Shown: in pieces, positions 1-5,554 of the stretch | Layout of the letters: every line of letters starts with the position of its first letter | Position numbering within the stretch: the stretch's first letter is position 1 | Source: Firmicutes bacterium UBA6226 | Lineage (GTDB): Bacteria > Bacillota_A > Clostridia > Peptostreptococcales > Acidaminobacteraceae | DNA: 7,109 nt | Direction of reading: 5' to 3' | Assembly: GCA_002441045.1 (NCBI GenBank) | Contig: DJWQ01000143.1 | Coordinates: 1 to 7,109, forward strand | Program-made: the position numbers and the translations under genes | Notes under the pieces: generated by a model | Told to the model about the DNA's origin: nothing | The model's input: the letters and a program-made list of their open reading frames with translations, nothing else | Databases searched by the model: none

Positions 1-120
1 TTAAGTAATTCACTTTCTCATTTTAGCATTTCTGAACACCTGATAGACCTAACCAAAGTTAGGTTATTAATAAATAAGCAAAGGATCTTCATAAATGGTG
101 GTATTGAAAAGGATTATTAA
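1..120 (+). other. Possible 3' end of a plus-strand gene entering from the left
   Basis: Frame 1 of the plus strand is open from the first base to a TAA at 118-120, giving 39 residues. The tail ends NGGIEKDY and includes a basic stretch around TKVRLLINKQR. I do not recognise a family. An open frame of this length is not rare by chance in AT-rich DNA, and no start codon context is visible because the frame is cut by the edge. If real, it would converge on the minus-strand ABC operon, with the 165-191 hairpin between the two ends. Most likely it is chance. Confidence 0.15.
47..64. repeat. Perfect 7-base inverted repeat
   Basis: ACCTAAC at 47-53 and GTTAGGT at 58-64 are exact reverse complements separated by CAAA. 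As RNA this would be a short hairpin, but no T-run follows on either strand, so it is not a good intrinsic terminator. It could be a protein-binding site for a gene beyond the left edge, or chance. The half-sites face the opposite way to the DtxR iron-box arrangement. Confidence 0.45.
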
Positions 121-164
121 GTATAGATTTTACACAAATTATATTATCATAATCAATTTAAGCT

Positions 165-191
165 AAAAAAATCCATAGAGATATTCCTATG
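165..191 (-). terminator. Probable intrinsic terminator of the GntR-ABC operon
   Basis: On the minus strand CATAGGA (191-185) can pair with TC-CTATG (181-174, one bulged T) around the three-base loop ATA. The hairpin is followed by GA and seven T residues (171-165). It lies about 100 bases after the permease stop codon in the right orientation. The stem is AT-rich and short, so efficiency is uncertain, but it is the only T-run-backed hairpin downstream of this operon. Confidence 0.55.
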
Positions 192-289
192 TTAAGTTTG
201 AATCATCACAACTCAAAATTAACAAAAGGACAATCACTATGGACTAATTTATATCACAAACTCAATCAAATTTGTTTCTATAACCATAC

Positions 290-1063
290 TTAAAGATTAA
301 TTCTCTTTTCTAAAAGATATCCAGTTCCCAGATACATAAGAACTGAAGAAATTAAGGTAGCAATAATAGCGATGTTAAGTGTCGTTTCCATACCTAATAA
401 AGTAAAGTTCTCAGCTGACAAATGAATTGTTTCAAAGGTTTTATTTAGCACATTAGAAGCAAAATCAGCAACCTTTCCTTTAAGGATGTTAATTACAATA
501 AAAATACCGAATGTGATTAGGCCTTTAAACCTATTGTTATTAAATAAGCTTTTAAATAATGCAAATGATAAATAGATCGTAAGTGCAAATTCAATAATCA
601 TAAACACCATTAATAACATGAGTTTTATTATCATTATAATTTCTGACGTGCTTAAGTCTAAAAGAGACAAATTGAACGATTCTAGCCCCATAATTTTAAG
701 ATTTATAAAAGTAATTCCTAAGTAAAGGCCAGCAATTGCAACCCCTTCTATCAATGCAAAAATCAATTTTCCGCCAAGTAATTTATAGCCACTATTTGGC
801 GTCATAAATAGCATATAACCTTCTTGTTTAAATAAATCATTTCTAAAAAGAAAAATCAAATCGATGAGATAAAGCAAACTCAATCCAACCGCTAATATAC
901 CAATGAAAATACCAAAGATTTCTTCGCTAAAATTATCTCGAATCACTTCATCTATACTAAAAAACTTGTAGAGTGCATAAATTTGTCCTAAAACGATTAA
1001 TGCACCTGCTAATAAGAAAGTCATTCGTTTTCTTAAAAACTCAAATTTGATAAGCTTAAGCAT
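290..1063 (-). CDS. ABC-2-type transporter permease, six predicted membrane helices
   Basis: This 257-residue protein is almost entirely hydrophobic, with likely membrane segments near residues 14-33, 49-73, 99-121, 142-170, 181-195 and 228-251. Between the second and third helices is a cytoplasmic stretch, LFMTPNSGYKLLGGK, of the kind seen in ABC-2 permeases coupled to YtrB-like ATPases (often a TLP or TPN turn followed by hydrophobic residues and GK). The start ATG overlaps the 3' end of the ATPase gene by 8 bases and has a GGGAGGT ribosome binding site at 1073-1078, so the two are translationally linked. As the only permease in the operon it probably forms a homodimer with two ATPases. Direction and substrate cannot be read from sequence; related systems are exporters or envelope-stress modules. 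Family assignment is solid, function is inference. Confidence 0.85.
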   Translation of the reverse strand: MLKLIKFEFLRKRMTFLLAGALIVLGQIYALYKFFSIDEVIRDNFSEEIFGIFIGILAVGLSLLYLIDLIFLFRNDLFKQEGYMLFMTPNSGYKLLGGKLIFALIEGVAIAGLYLGITFINLKIMGLESFNLSLLDLSTSEIIMIIKLMLLMVFMIIEFALTIYLSFALFKSLFNNNRFKGLITFGIFIVINILKGKVADFASNVLNKTFETIHLSAENFTLLGMETTLNIAIIATLISSVLMYLGTGYLLEKRINL

Positions 1064-1757
1064 GTTTGTATACCTCCCTATATATTTCCTCTAAAGATTG
1101 CCCTCTCTTCATTCTCATCTCTTCAGTTTCCCCTTGAAGGACAACCTCACCTTTATCTAGGAATATTACCTCATCTAATATTTGTTCTATTTCATCCACT
1201 AAATGCGTCGAAATAATCATTGTACTGCCTTCATCGAACTGATCGATGATACATTCTTTGATTTTAGCTCTAGAAATTGGGTCAAGTCCATTAAGTGGTT
1301 CATCGAGCATGTAAATTTTAACCTTTCTAGAGATGGTCAATGTGATTTTAAGTCTCGCTCTCTGTCCAGTTGAAAGACTGCCAACCTTCTGATTTAGATC
1401 AATATCCATAAACTCTAAAAGCTCTAAAGCCTTCTTCATATCGAAATCGAGATACATATCTCTGTAGAAATTAACCGCTTCTTTAACCCTCATCCAACTG
1501 TATACAAAGTTTTCAGTTGGCATATAAGCAACTAAAGCTTTCGTTTTGTGTGATGGCATCTCATCACAGATGGTAATCTCCCCGCCTGTTTGCTTATGTA
1601 GGTCCGCGATTACTTTCATCAGAGTCGTCTTACCACTACCATTTGGCCCAAGTAAGCCATATATTTTGCCTTCTTGAAATTTTAAGTTAATATTGATTAA
1701 AGCTCTCTTTTTCAAATAGTTCTTTTGAAGATTAATACAATTAATTAAATAGTTCAT
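1056..1757 (-). CDS. ABC transporter ATP-binding protein
   Basis: This is a single nucleotide-binding domain of 233 residues that would energise the neighbouring permease. Visible motifs: Walker A GPNGSGKTT at residues 37-45, signature LSTGQ at 128-132, Walker B IYMLDEP at 148-154 with catalytic Glu153, D-loop NGLDP at 156-160, and switch His185 in STH. The usual Q-loop glutamine near residue 81 is not present; the segment reads AYMPTENF, with Glu82 close by, as in some ABC-2-associated ATPases. The start ATG overlaps the GntR stop codon as ATGA, with AGGAGG at 1764-1769 inside the GntR reading frame. The length is typical for stand-alone drug or peptide ABC ATPases of the YtrB/CcmA-like type. 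The GntR-ATPase-permease order matches YtrA-controlled operons of Bacillota. Substrate unknown. Confidence 0.92.
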   Translation of the reverse strand: MNYLINCINLQKNYLKKRALININLKFQEGKIYGLLGPNGSGKTTLMKVIADLHKQTGGEITICDEMPSHKTKALVAYMPTENFVYSWMRVKEAVNFYRDMYLDFDMKKALELLEFMDIDLNQKVGSLSTGQRARLKITLTISRKVKIYMLDEPLNGLDPISRAKIKECIIDQFDEGSTMIISTHLVDEIEQILDEVIFLDKGEVVLQGETEEMRMKRGQSLEEIYREVYKHA

Positions 1758-2116
1758 TGACTTGCCTCCTCGTAGAATTTAATCTTCTTGATAATGTCAT
1801 CAACATTAAGGTTCAAAGATTTCATCGCTTCGATGAACATCTTAATTTTCTCATCCGCTAAGCTCTCTTTAAGTTCACTTATCTTAGCTTCATCTTCAGT
1901 AACAAAAGTGCCCATGCCTCTCTTAGTAAAGCAAACCTCTTCTTGCTCAAGTTCTCTGTAAACGCGTTGCACCGTATTCGGATTCACTTTAAGTGAAATT
2001 GCCAAATCTCTAGTAGACATCATTTTTTCCCCCTTCTGAAGCTTTCCAGTTACGATATCGGTTTTTATCAGCTCCATAATCTGAATATAAATAGGAACGT
2101 CCGTTGTAAAATCCAT
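1754..2116 (-). CDS. GntR-family transcriptional regulator, YtrA subfamily
   Basis: This is a 120-residue DNA-binding repressor. Residues 7-72 form the winged helix-turn-helix, with family hallmarks PIYIQI, STRDLA, VNPNTVQRVYREL and the wing RGMGTFV. Residues 76-120 form only a short helical tail, lacking the large effector domain of FadR or HutC types; this small tail is the mark of the YtrA subfamily and usually mediates dimerisation. A GTG 27 bases upstream (2143) is in frame, but its codons would read through the ribosome binding site, so the ATG at 2116 behind AGGAGGTGA is the start. It is first in an operon with an ABC ATPase and permease, overlapping the ATPase start by four bases. A perfect palindrome over the promoter upstream suggests autoregulation. 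The inducer is unknown. Confidence 0.93.
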   Translation of the reverse strand: MDFTTDVPIYIQIMELIKTDIVTGKLQKGEKMMSTRDLAISLKVNPNTVQRVYRELEQEEVCFTKRGMGTFVTEDEAKISELKESLADEKIKMFIEAMKSLNLNVDDIIKKIKFYEEASQ

Positions 2117-2120
2117 TGAG

Positions 2121-2129
2121 TCACCTCCT
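2121..2129 (-). promoter_or_regulatory. Strong ribosome binding site fixing the GntR start
   Basis: AGGAGGTGA on the minus strand is a full anti-16S match placed four bases (CTCA) before the ATG at 2116. It decides between that ATG and the in-frame GTG at 2143, which would put these bases inside the coding sequence. Confidence 0.9.
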
Positions 2130-2188
2130 GTAAAAGTGCACACAGTGCTTTCATAGGTACAATTGAAAGTATGTTTTGAAACAGTGTG

Positions 2189-2216
2189 TTAGTGTACTAT
2201 CCGTATAGTACACTAA
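2189..2216. promoter_or_regulatory. Palindromic operator, probably bound by the GntR/YtrA regulator
   Basis: TTAGTGTACTAT (2189-2200) and its exact reverse complement (2205-2216) are separated by four bases. A perfect 12-base dyad in an AT-rich intergenic region is unlikely by chance, and dyads with AGTGTA/TACACT-type half-sites are characteristic of YtrA-family operators. It covers the -10 element of the promoter for the adjacent regulator gene, so a bound dimer would block RNA polymerase. Binding by this particular regulator is inference from position and family. Confidence 0.85.
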
Positions 2217-2233
2217 TGCAATATGACTGTCAA
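2205..2233 (-). promoter_or_regulatory. Sigma-A promoter of the GntR-ABC operon
   Basis: A consensus -35 TTGACA (2233-2228) and a -10 TACTAT (2210-2205) are separated by exactly 17 bases. Transcription would start near 2198, giving a leader of roughly 80 bases before the GntR ATG. The -10 lies inside the right arm of the palindromic operator. The near-consensus strength means the operon would be well expressed once derepressed. Confidence 0.85.
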
Positions 2234-2241
2234 CCCCTTTT

Positions 2242-2290
2242 AAAAAAAAATTCTGCCCATAAAACACAGTCACTATGCTTTAAGGCAGAA
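2242..2290 (-). terminator. Long intrinsic terminator of the HAD-oxidoreductase operon
   Basis: Reading the minus strand, TTCTGCC (2290-2284) pairs with GGCAGAA (2257-2251), and the stem continues inward through TAAAG/TTTTA and CATAG/CTGTG to a TGA loop, about 18 pairs with a few wobbles and one bulged T. Nine T residues follow (2250-2242). It starts 9 bases after the oxidoreductase stop codon and ends just before the -35 of the GntR promoter, insulating the two units. Confidence 0.92.
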
Positions 2291-2298
2291 CACATTCA

Positions 2299-3273
2299 TT
2301 AATCTACATCATATACAACGCCAATCCTACGTCTTATTTCATCCATCTTCTCTGCGAGTTTTAAAGTAACCGAGTGCGACGCTATCTCAGATTCATTCCG
2401 CTTCTCTCTTATACAACGGTTAACATGGTCTATCTCATAATGATACCCCCATAAGCCCTCTGTAGGTTCATTATAAAGATCCGTTGTTTCTGTGTTAAGT
2501 GAAAACGTCGTCGCCTCCCAGAAATTTGGTATTACACATTTACCCTTATCGCCTAATAGTACTAAAGCGTTCTCTAGATCCTCTAAAATAGAAGCCTTAA
2601 GATTGACCTTGACGCCACTCTTTGGTAGATGTCCGGTAATAACCACCTGTCCATCTACACCCGTTTCAGTTAAAATGCCCTCCACGGTTTCTAACTCTGG
2701 TAACTCCCCAAAATAATGCCAGCACATCAACAAAGTATATATTCCGACATCTAGCAGTGCACCGCCGCCCAGCTTAGGATCCATAAGTCGACTGTCTGAA
2801 CTAGCATTGCTTTCAAAACCAAATGAACACGATAACGTATGGACTTGTCCTATATCACCTGACATAATTCTTTCTTTTGTTATATTCAATGCAGGTAGAA
2901 ACAAGCTCCATAGACCTTCCATTAAAAAGAGATTGCTATGCCTTGCGCGTTCAATTGCCTCAAGTGCCGTCAAATGATTCAGTGCAAATGGCTTTTCGCA
3001 AACCACAGCTTTTCCAGAATCAAGCGCTTTTTTTACCACATCAACATGAAGCGCGTGAGGCACCGCCACATATATGACATCGATCTCCTTATCATTAAAA
3101 AAAGCTGCTTCATCTGTATAGGCATTCGCGATACCATACTTATGGCAAAATTCATTTACCTTTTCATTATTTCGACCATAAGCAGCAATTACTTCACCTG
3201 ATTGGACCGCTTGAAAATCATTCGCAAGCTTATTGGCGATTGTACCAATACCATAAAATCCCCATCTAATCAT
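2299..3273 (-). CDS. Gfo/Idh/MocA-family NAD(P)-dependent oxidoreductase
   Basis: This cytoplasmic dehydrogenase has 324 residues from the chosen start. An N-terminal Rossmann fold (residues 1 to about 120) carries GFYGIGTIA for the dinucleotide pyrophosphate and the family's EKPFA motif at 93-97, whose lysine is catalytic in relatives. The C-terminal alpha/beta domain has GGGALLDVGIY near 169-179, the D-x-x-x-Y form typical of the dihydrodiol dehydrogenase/xylose dehydrogenase branch rather than the D-x-x-x-H form of inositol dehydrogenases. Relatives often have Trp-Thr-Arg-Phe near residue 124; here it is WSLF, so a substrate-site arginine may be lacking. The ATG at 3273 is preferred over an in-frame GTG at 3282 because GGGGTGG (3285-3279) stands five bases before it and overlaps the GTG. 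It begins two bases after the HAD stop codon. The substrate is probably a sugar or polyol but is not determinable. Confidence 0.9.
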   Translation of the reverse strand: MIRWGFYGIGTIANKLANDFQAVQSGEVIAAYGRNNEKVNEFCHKYGIANAYTDEAAFFNDKEIDVIYVAVPHALHVDVVKKALDSGKAVVCEKPFALNHLTALEAIERARHSNLFLMEGLWSLFLPALNITKERIMSGDIGQVHTLSCSFGFESNASSDSRLMDPKLGGGALLDVGIYTLLMCWHYFGELPELETVEGILTETGVDGQVVITGHLPKSGVKVNLKASILEDLENALVLLGDKGKCVIPNFWEATTFSLNTETTDLYNEPTEGLWGYHYEIDHVNRCIREKRNESEIASHSVTLKLAEKMDEIRRRIGVVYDVD

Positions 3274-3275
3274 CT

Positions 3276-3929
3276 TTACCACCCCACGATCTGTTTAATT
3301 TCATCAAACGTATTGAATATCCAATCATAATGTTCACTGGGAATCTGCTCATGCAAACGATCGTATCCATGCCCTATAAATAGTGCGGTCTTCACTTTTG
3401 CATTTCTCCCAGCTAAAAGGTCGATTTCACGATCGCCTATCATGATGGTCGCTTCAGGAATCAACGCATGACGTTTCACTAAACTCAATATGGCTTCTGG
3501 ATTCGGCTTTCGTTCATAACCCATTGAATGGTCTATACTTTCTATCAGTAAGTCATCAAATCCAAATTTTTCTAAATAAATCTGCGTTGATGTTCCGCGG
3601 TGCGTCCAAACGAAATTCTTCCCACCTTTTTCTACGATCCACCGACAAATTTCTAGCGCACCCTCAAACGGTTTCAAAGTATCCGCCTCTAATGACAGTC
3701 TATTTTCTCGATAGGTATGATTAAATTGTTCCGTGGTAATCCCTTTTGCATCTAGCTGTGGTTTTATCCCTTCTATTGCAGTCCCCATAGAAACGCGCAT
3801 GTCTTTGAACACGCTTTGCTCATTTGACGGGATTCCGAATTGCTCAAGTGTATAACAAAAGGACTTAACCATCACTGGATACGAATCAAATAGAGTTCCA
3901 TCAAAATCCCATATAACATTATAGGCCAT
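3276..3929 (-). CDS. HAD-superfamily subfamily IA hydrolase (phosphoglycolate phosphatase-like)
   Basis: A 217-residue cytoplasmic phosphatase. The nucleophile motif DFDGT is at residues 8-12 (Asp8 attacks, Asp10 acid/base), motif II Thr109 lies in VWTHR, motif III Lys141 in RKPNPE, and motif IV GDREID at 165-170 supplies the Mg2+ ligands. A helical C1 cap occupies about residues 15-85, which defines subfamily IA and resembles Gph and beta-phosphoglucomutase relatives. All catalytic positions are present, so it should be active on a small phosphomonoester; the exact one is unknown. The ATG at 3929 has GAGAGGTG a few bases upstream. It is the first gene of a two-gene unit, with the oxidoreductase ATG only two bases after its TAA. 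The pairing may mean linked sugar-phosphate handling, but that is inference. Confidence 0.9.
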   Translation of the reverse strand: MAYNVIWDFDGTLFDSYPVMVKSFCYTLEQFGIPSNEQSVFKDMRVSMGTAIEGIKPQLDAKGITTEQFNHTYRENRLSLEADTLKPFEGALEICRWIVEKGGKNFVWTHRGTSTQIYLEKFGFDDLLIESIDHSMGYERKPNPEAILSLVKRHALIPEATIMIGDREIDLLAGRNAKVKTALFIGHGYDRLHEQIPSEHYDWIFNTFDEIKQIVGW

Positions 3930-3956
3930 CTTGCACCTCTCTATTTTTTATTCATT

Positions 3957-3965
3957 ATTATATCA
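3957..3965 (-). promoter_or_regulatory. Extended -10 promoter of the HAD-oxidoreductase operon
   Basis: TGATATAAT (3965-3957) is a perfect extended -10 (TGN plus TATAAT) about 28 bases before the HAD start codon. No good -35 stands 17 bases upstream (CCATTT), consistent with an extended -10 promoter that does not need one. Confidence 0.65.
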
Positions 3966-3972
3966 CACGTCT

Positions 3973-4002
3973 ATTTCATAAATGGGTAGTTTAAAATGAA
4001 AT
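3973..4002. promoter_or_regulatory. Inverted repeat over the -35 region of the HAD promoter
   Basis: ATTTCAT (3973-3979) and ATGAAAT (3996-4002) are exact reverse complements 16 bases apart, with a further AAA/TTT match just inside. The dyad covers the -35 position of the extended -10 promoter, where a regulator could act. AT-rich arms make chance possible. Confidence 0.3.
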
Positions 4003-4021
4003 TCTGCGTACTTTTATACTT

Positions 4022-4057
4022 AAAAAATAAAAAAAGCCAACCGATTCAGTTGACTTT
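4022..4057 (-). terminator. Intrinsic terminator of the yidA-like gene
   Basis: On the minus strand AAAGTCAAC-TG (4057-4047) pairs with CG-GTTGGCTTT (4043-4033) around loop AAT, an 11-pair stem with two wobbles. It is followed by more T residues broken by one A (4032-4022). It lies about 25 bases after the stop codon. Confidence 0.9.
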
Positions 4058-4082
4058 ATCTTTCGTTTAATATCTAGTTGTA

Positions 4083-4889
4083 TTAAGCAATCATATAATT
4101 TTCGATCACCTGAGCGACGCCATCGCGTTCGTTGGTATCTGTGATATGATTCGCTGCATCCTTAAGCGCTTCAATTGCATTGCCCATAGCAACACCTAAT
4201 CCTGCATAAGTGACCATGGCCATATCATTATCAGCATCACCGACGCAGATGACATTTTCTCTATCAATTTTCTTTAGATCTGCAACCGCCGCAACTCCTA
4301 CACCTTTATTCACCGATGGATGTAAAAACTCTAAAAAGATTGGCGCACTTCTGACTATGGTATACTTTTCTTTCACCCAGTCTGGCAACTGATGTAACAC
4401 GCGATCCAATTTCTCAGGGGCATCTACCATCATCACTTTAATTAAGGTTTCAAACTTTGGAACCTCGTGAACTGGACAGACATCCAATTTGATGCCGTTT
4501 AAACTCGCTTCTATCTCTGTATACGGATTATAAACTGGCGTGGTCACATAAGATTCTGTGAGCGCTTGAATATGAACATCAAGTACCAAGCTGAGTCGAT
4601 AAAGCTCTGCATAATCTTCATGCGTAACGTGGCTCTTTAAAATTGCCTCTCCTGTTTTTACATTTTGAACGAGGGCACCGTTAAATGCGATTACAAAATC
4701 GTTCTCTGAAGTCATTTCCAGCTCTTCAAGCATATGTCGAATGCCAGCCAGTGGTCTTCCTGTTGCGATAACCACTTGTTTCCCTTGTTCTCTTGCTTTT
4801 AGGATCGCTGATTTGTTACGGTCAGAGATTTGTTTCTTCTCATTTAGCAAAGTACCATCCAAATCCAAAGCGATTAATTGATAACTCAT
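4083..4889 (-). CDS. yidA: Cof-type HAD-IIB sugar phosphatase, YidA-like
   Basis: A 268-residue cytoplasmic phosphatase that matches E. coli YidA (270 residues) along its length from memory: shared landmarks include IALDLDGTLL at 6-15, the TGRP motif at 43-46, the NGALVQ segment at 70-75, KVMM at 151-154, the VKEKYT plus SAP..FLE region at 172-188, and NKG at 194-196. Catalytic residues are in place: Asp9 and Asp11, Thr43, Lys195, and motif IV GDADND at 217-222. The IIB cap lies between about residues 85 and 190. YidA hydrolyses sugar phosphates such as glucose 1-phosphate and erythrose 4-phosphate, so a role in sugar-phosphate detoxification or turnover is likely. The start ATG has GAGGAAA at a normal distance. 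It appears to be monocistronic, with its own terminator. Confidence 0.9.
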   Translation of the reverse strand: MSYQLIALDLDGTLLNEKKQISDRNKSAILKAREQGKQVVIATGRPLAGIRHMLEELEMTSENDFVIAFNGALVQNVKTGEAILKSHVTHEDYAELYRLSLVLDVHIQALTESYVTTPVYNPYTEIEASLNGIKLDVCPVHEVPKFETLIKVMMVDAPEKLDRVLHQLPDWVKEKYTIVRSAPIFLEFLHPSVNKGVGVAAVADLKKIDRENVICVGDADNDMAMVTYAGLGVAMGNAIEALKDAANHITDTNERDGVAQVIENYMIA

Positions 4890-4912
4890 AACATTTCCTC
4901 ATTTCAGTTAAC

Positions 4913-4953
4913 ATAATACAAAATAAAATAACACAACTGCACCATAAAATCAA
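4913..4953 (-). promoter_or_regulatory. Candidate promoter region of the yidA-like gene
   Basis: Two overlapping options exist. TTGATT (4953-4948) with TATTTT (4930-4925) has a 17-base spacer. TATTAT (4918-4913) lies closer to the gene but its -35 (TGCAGT) is poor. Both overlap the hairpin at 4929-4967, so the choice is uncertain. Confidence 0.3.
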
Positions 4954-4967
4954 TGCAAATTGTGTTA
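4920..4967 (-). terminator. Possible terminator of the acetyltransferase-phosphatase operon
   Basis: On the minus strand TAACACAA (4967-4960) pairs perfectly with TTGTGTTA (4936-4929), with an inner TGCA/TGCA match, then TTTTATTTT follows (4928-4920). The loop is large and the outer stem AT-rich. It lies about 120 bases after the phosphatase stop codon. The same dyad could instead be an operator for the yidA-like gene. Confidence 0.45.
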
Positions 4968-5049
4968 ATTTAACAAGTATTCTTTTAATGCCTTCTAAAC
5001 ACACACTTTCAAGCTATTAAAATAATGATATATTTAAATCATTCACTCA

Positions 5050-5090
5050 TTTACTTCATATACTTCATTTACTTCATATACTTCATTTAC
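5050..5090. repeat. Tandem repeat with 18-base period (9-base subunits)
   Basis: On the plus strand the 9-base units TTTACTTCA and TATACTTCA alternate: 5050-5058, 5059-5067, 5068-5076, 5077-5085, then a partial TTTAC to 5090. A degenerate unit, ATTCACTCA, precedes at 5041-5049. The repeat begins at the TAA stop codon of the tyrosine phosphatase gene (5087-5089), so it forms its 3' untranslated region. On the minus strand each 18-base unit reads ATG AAG TAT ATG AAG TAA. It probably arose by replication slippage. Confidence 0.9.
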
Positions 5091-5554
5091 GTTATTTGCC
5101 TTTCCGCCAATATCGACTCTAAGAGACCTTTGCAGCCCTTCAAAACATCCTCATAGGTCAAATCAAAATCTCCAGTGTACCAAGGATCTGCAATATCCGA
5201 ATCGCTTCCTGCATACTCAAGCAGCAGCTTCACCTTACCCTCCGGATCCTCACCAATGATGCGCATGAGATTTCTAACGTTCTGATGATCCATGCAGACG
5301 ATGTAATCGTATAATTCATAGTCAGATGCCTTAAACTGAACTGACTGTTTACCCTCAGAAACGATGCCATGCTCTAAAAGCTTCTTTTTCGTCCCTCTAT
5401 GAACTGGATTACCAATCTCTTCACGACTTGTCGCACTTGAAGCGACAAAAAACAGATCACTTAGGTGTTTTTTTTCAACCATATCCTTAAACACAAACTC
5501 TGCCATCGGGCTACGACATATATTGCCATGGCAAACAAACATCACATTAATCAT
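5087..5554 (-). CDS. Low-molecular-weight protein-tyrosine phosphatase
   Basis: A 155-residue cytoplasmic phosphatase of the usual LMW-PTP length. The phosphate-binding loop VCHGNICRSPMAE near the N-terminus holds nucleophile Cys8, Arg14 and Ser15 (C-x5-R-S). The general acid is Asp123 in DPWY, the standard C-terminal DP motif. Both catalytic elements are intact, so activity on phosphotyrosine or a similar phosphomonoester is expected. Relatives counteract bacterial tyrosine kinases that control capsule synthesis or stress responses, but no kinase or polysaccharide gene is visible here. The ArsC-like cysteine arrangement is not evident, so arsenate reductase is less likely. The ATG at 5554 overlaps the acetyltransferase 3' end by eight bases, and its AAAGGA site sits rather far upstream, suggesting translational coupling. 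Confidence 0.93.
   Translation of the reverse strand: MINVMFVCHGNICRSPMAEFVFKDMVEKKHLSDLFFVASSATSREEIGNPVHRGTKKKLLEHGIVSEGKQSVQFKASDYELYDYIVCMDHQNVRNLMRIIGEDPEGKVKLLLEYAGSDSDIADPWYTGDFDLTYEDVLKGCKGLLESILAERQIT

Larger units (their letters stand above)
1..289. other. AT-rich intergenic stretch at the left edge
   Basis: This stretch follows the stop codon of the ABC permease gene and holds no gene I can support. It contains a probable minus-strand terminator (165-191), a perfect 7-base inverted repeat (47-64), and a short plus-strand open frame that enters from the window edge and stops at 118-120. A weak minus-strand promoter-like pair, TTGATT (156-151) and TAAAAT (132-127) with an 18-base spacer, could serve a gene lying beyond the left edge. 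No start codon with a ribosome binding site follows it inside the window. Confidence 0.6.

Noticed and set aside
47..64. Inverted repeat as a DtxR-type iron box
   Set aside because: The half-sites are in the opposite relative orientation to the DtxR consensus and no iron-related gene is adjacent.
2117..2143. In-frame GTG start at 2143 for the GntR gene
   Set aside because: The nine extra codons would include the AGGAGGTGA ribosome binding site of the ATG at 2116, and the family's conserved start aligns at that ATG.
2189..2216. GntR palindrome as a transcription terminator
   Set aside because: No T-run follows on either strand and it overlaps a near-consensus promoter, so an operator fits better.
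2938..3201. Plus-strand open frames within the oxidoreductase region
   Set aside because: They are antisense to conserved Rossmann-fold coding sequence and have no independent support.
3274..3282. In-frame GTG start at 3282 for the oxidoreductase
   Set aside because: It overlaps the GGGGTGG ribosome binding site of the ATG at 3273, lacks its own good site, and the family usually begins just before the Rossmann strand.
5008..5042. AATGAT/ATCATT short dyad as a terminator for the tyrosine phosphatase gene
   Set aside because: The stem is only about six A/T-rich pairs and the following T-run is weak; the 4920-4967 hairpin is a better candidate.
5041..5090. Short repeat cluster as a possible CRISPR array
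   Set aside because: The units are 9 or 18 bases, directly adjacent with no unique spacers, and there are no cas genes.
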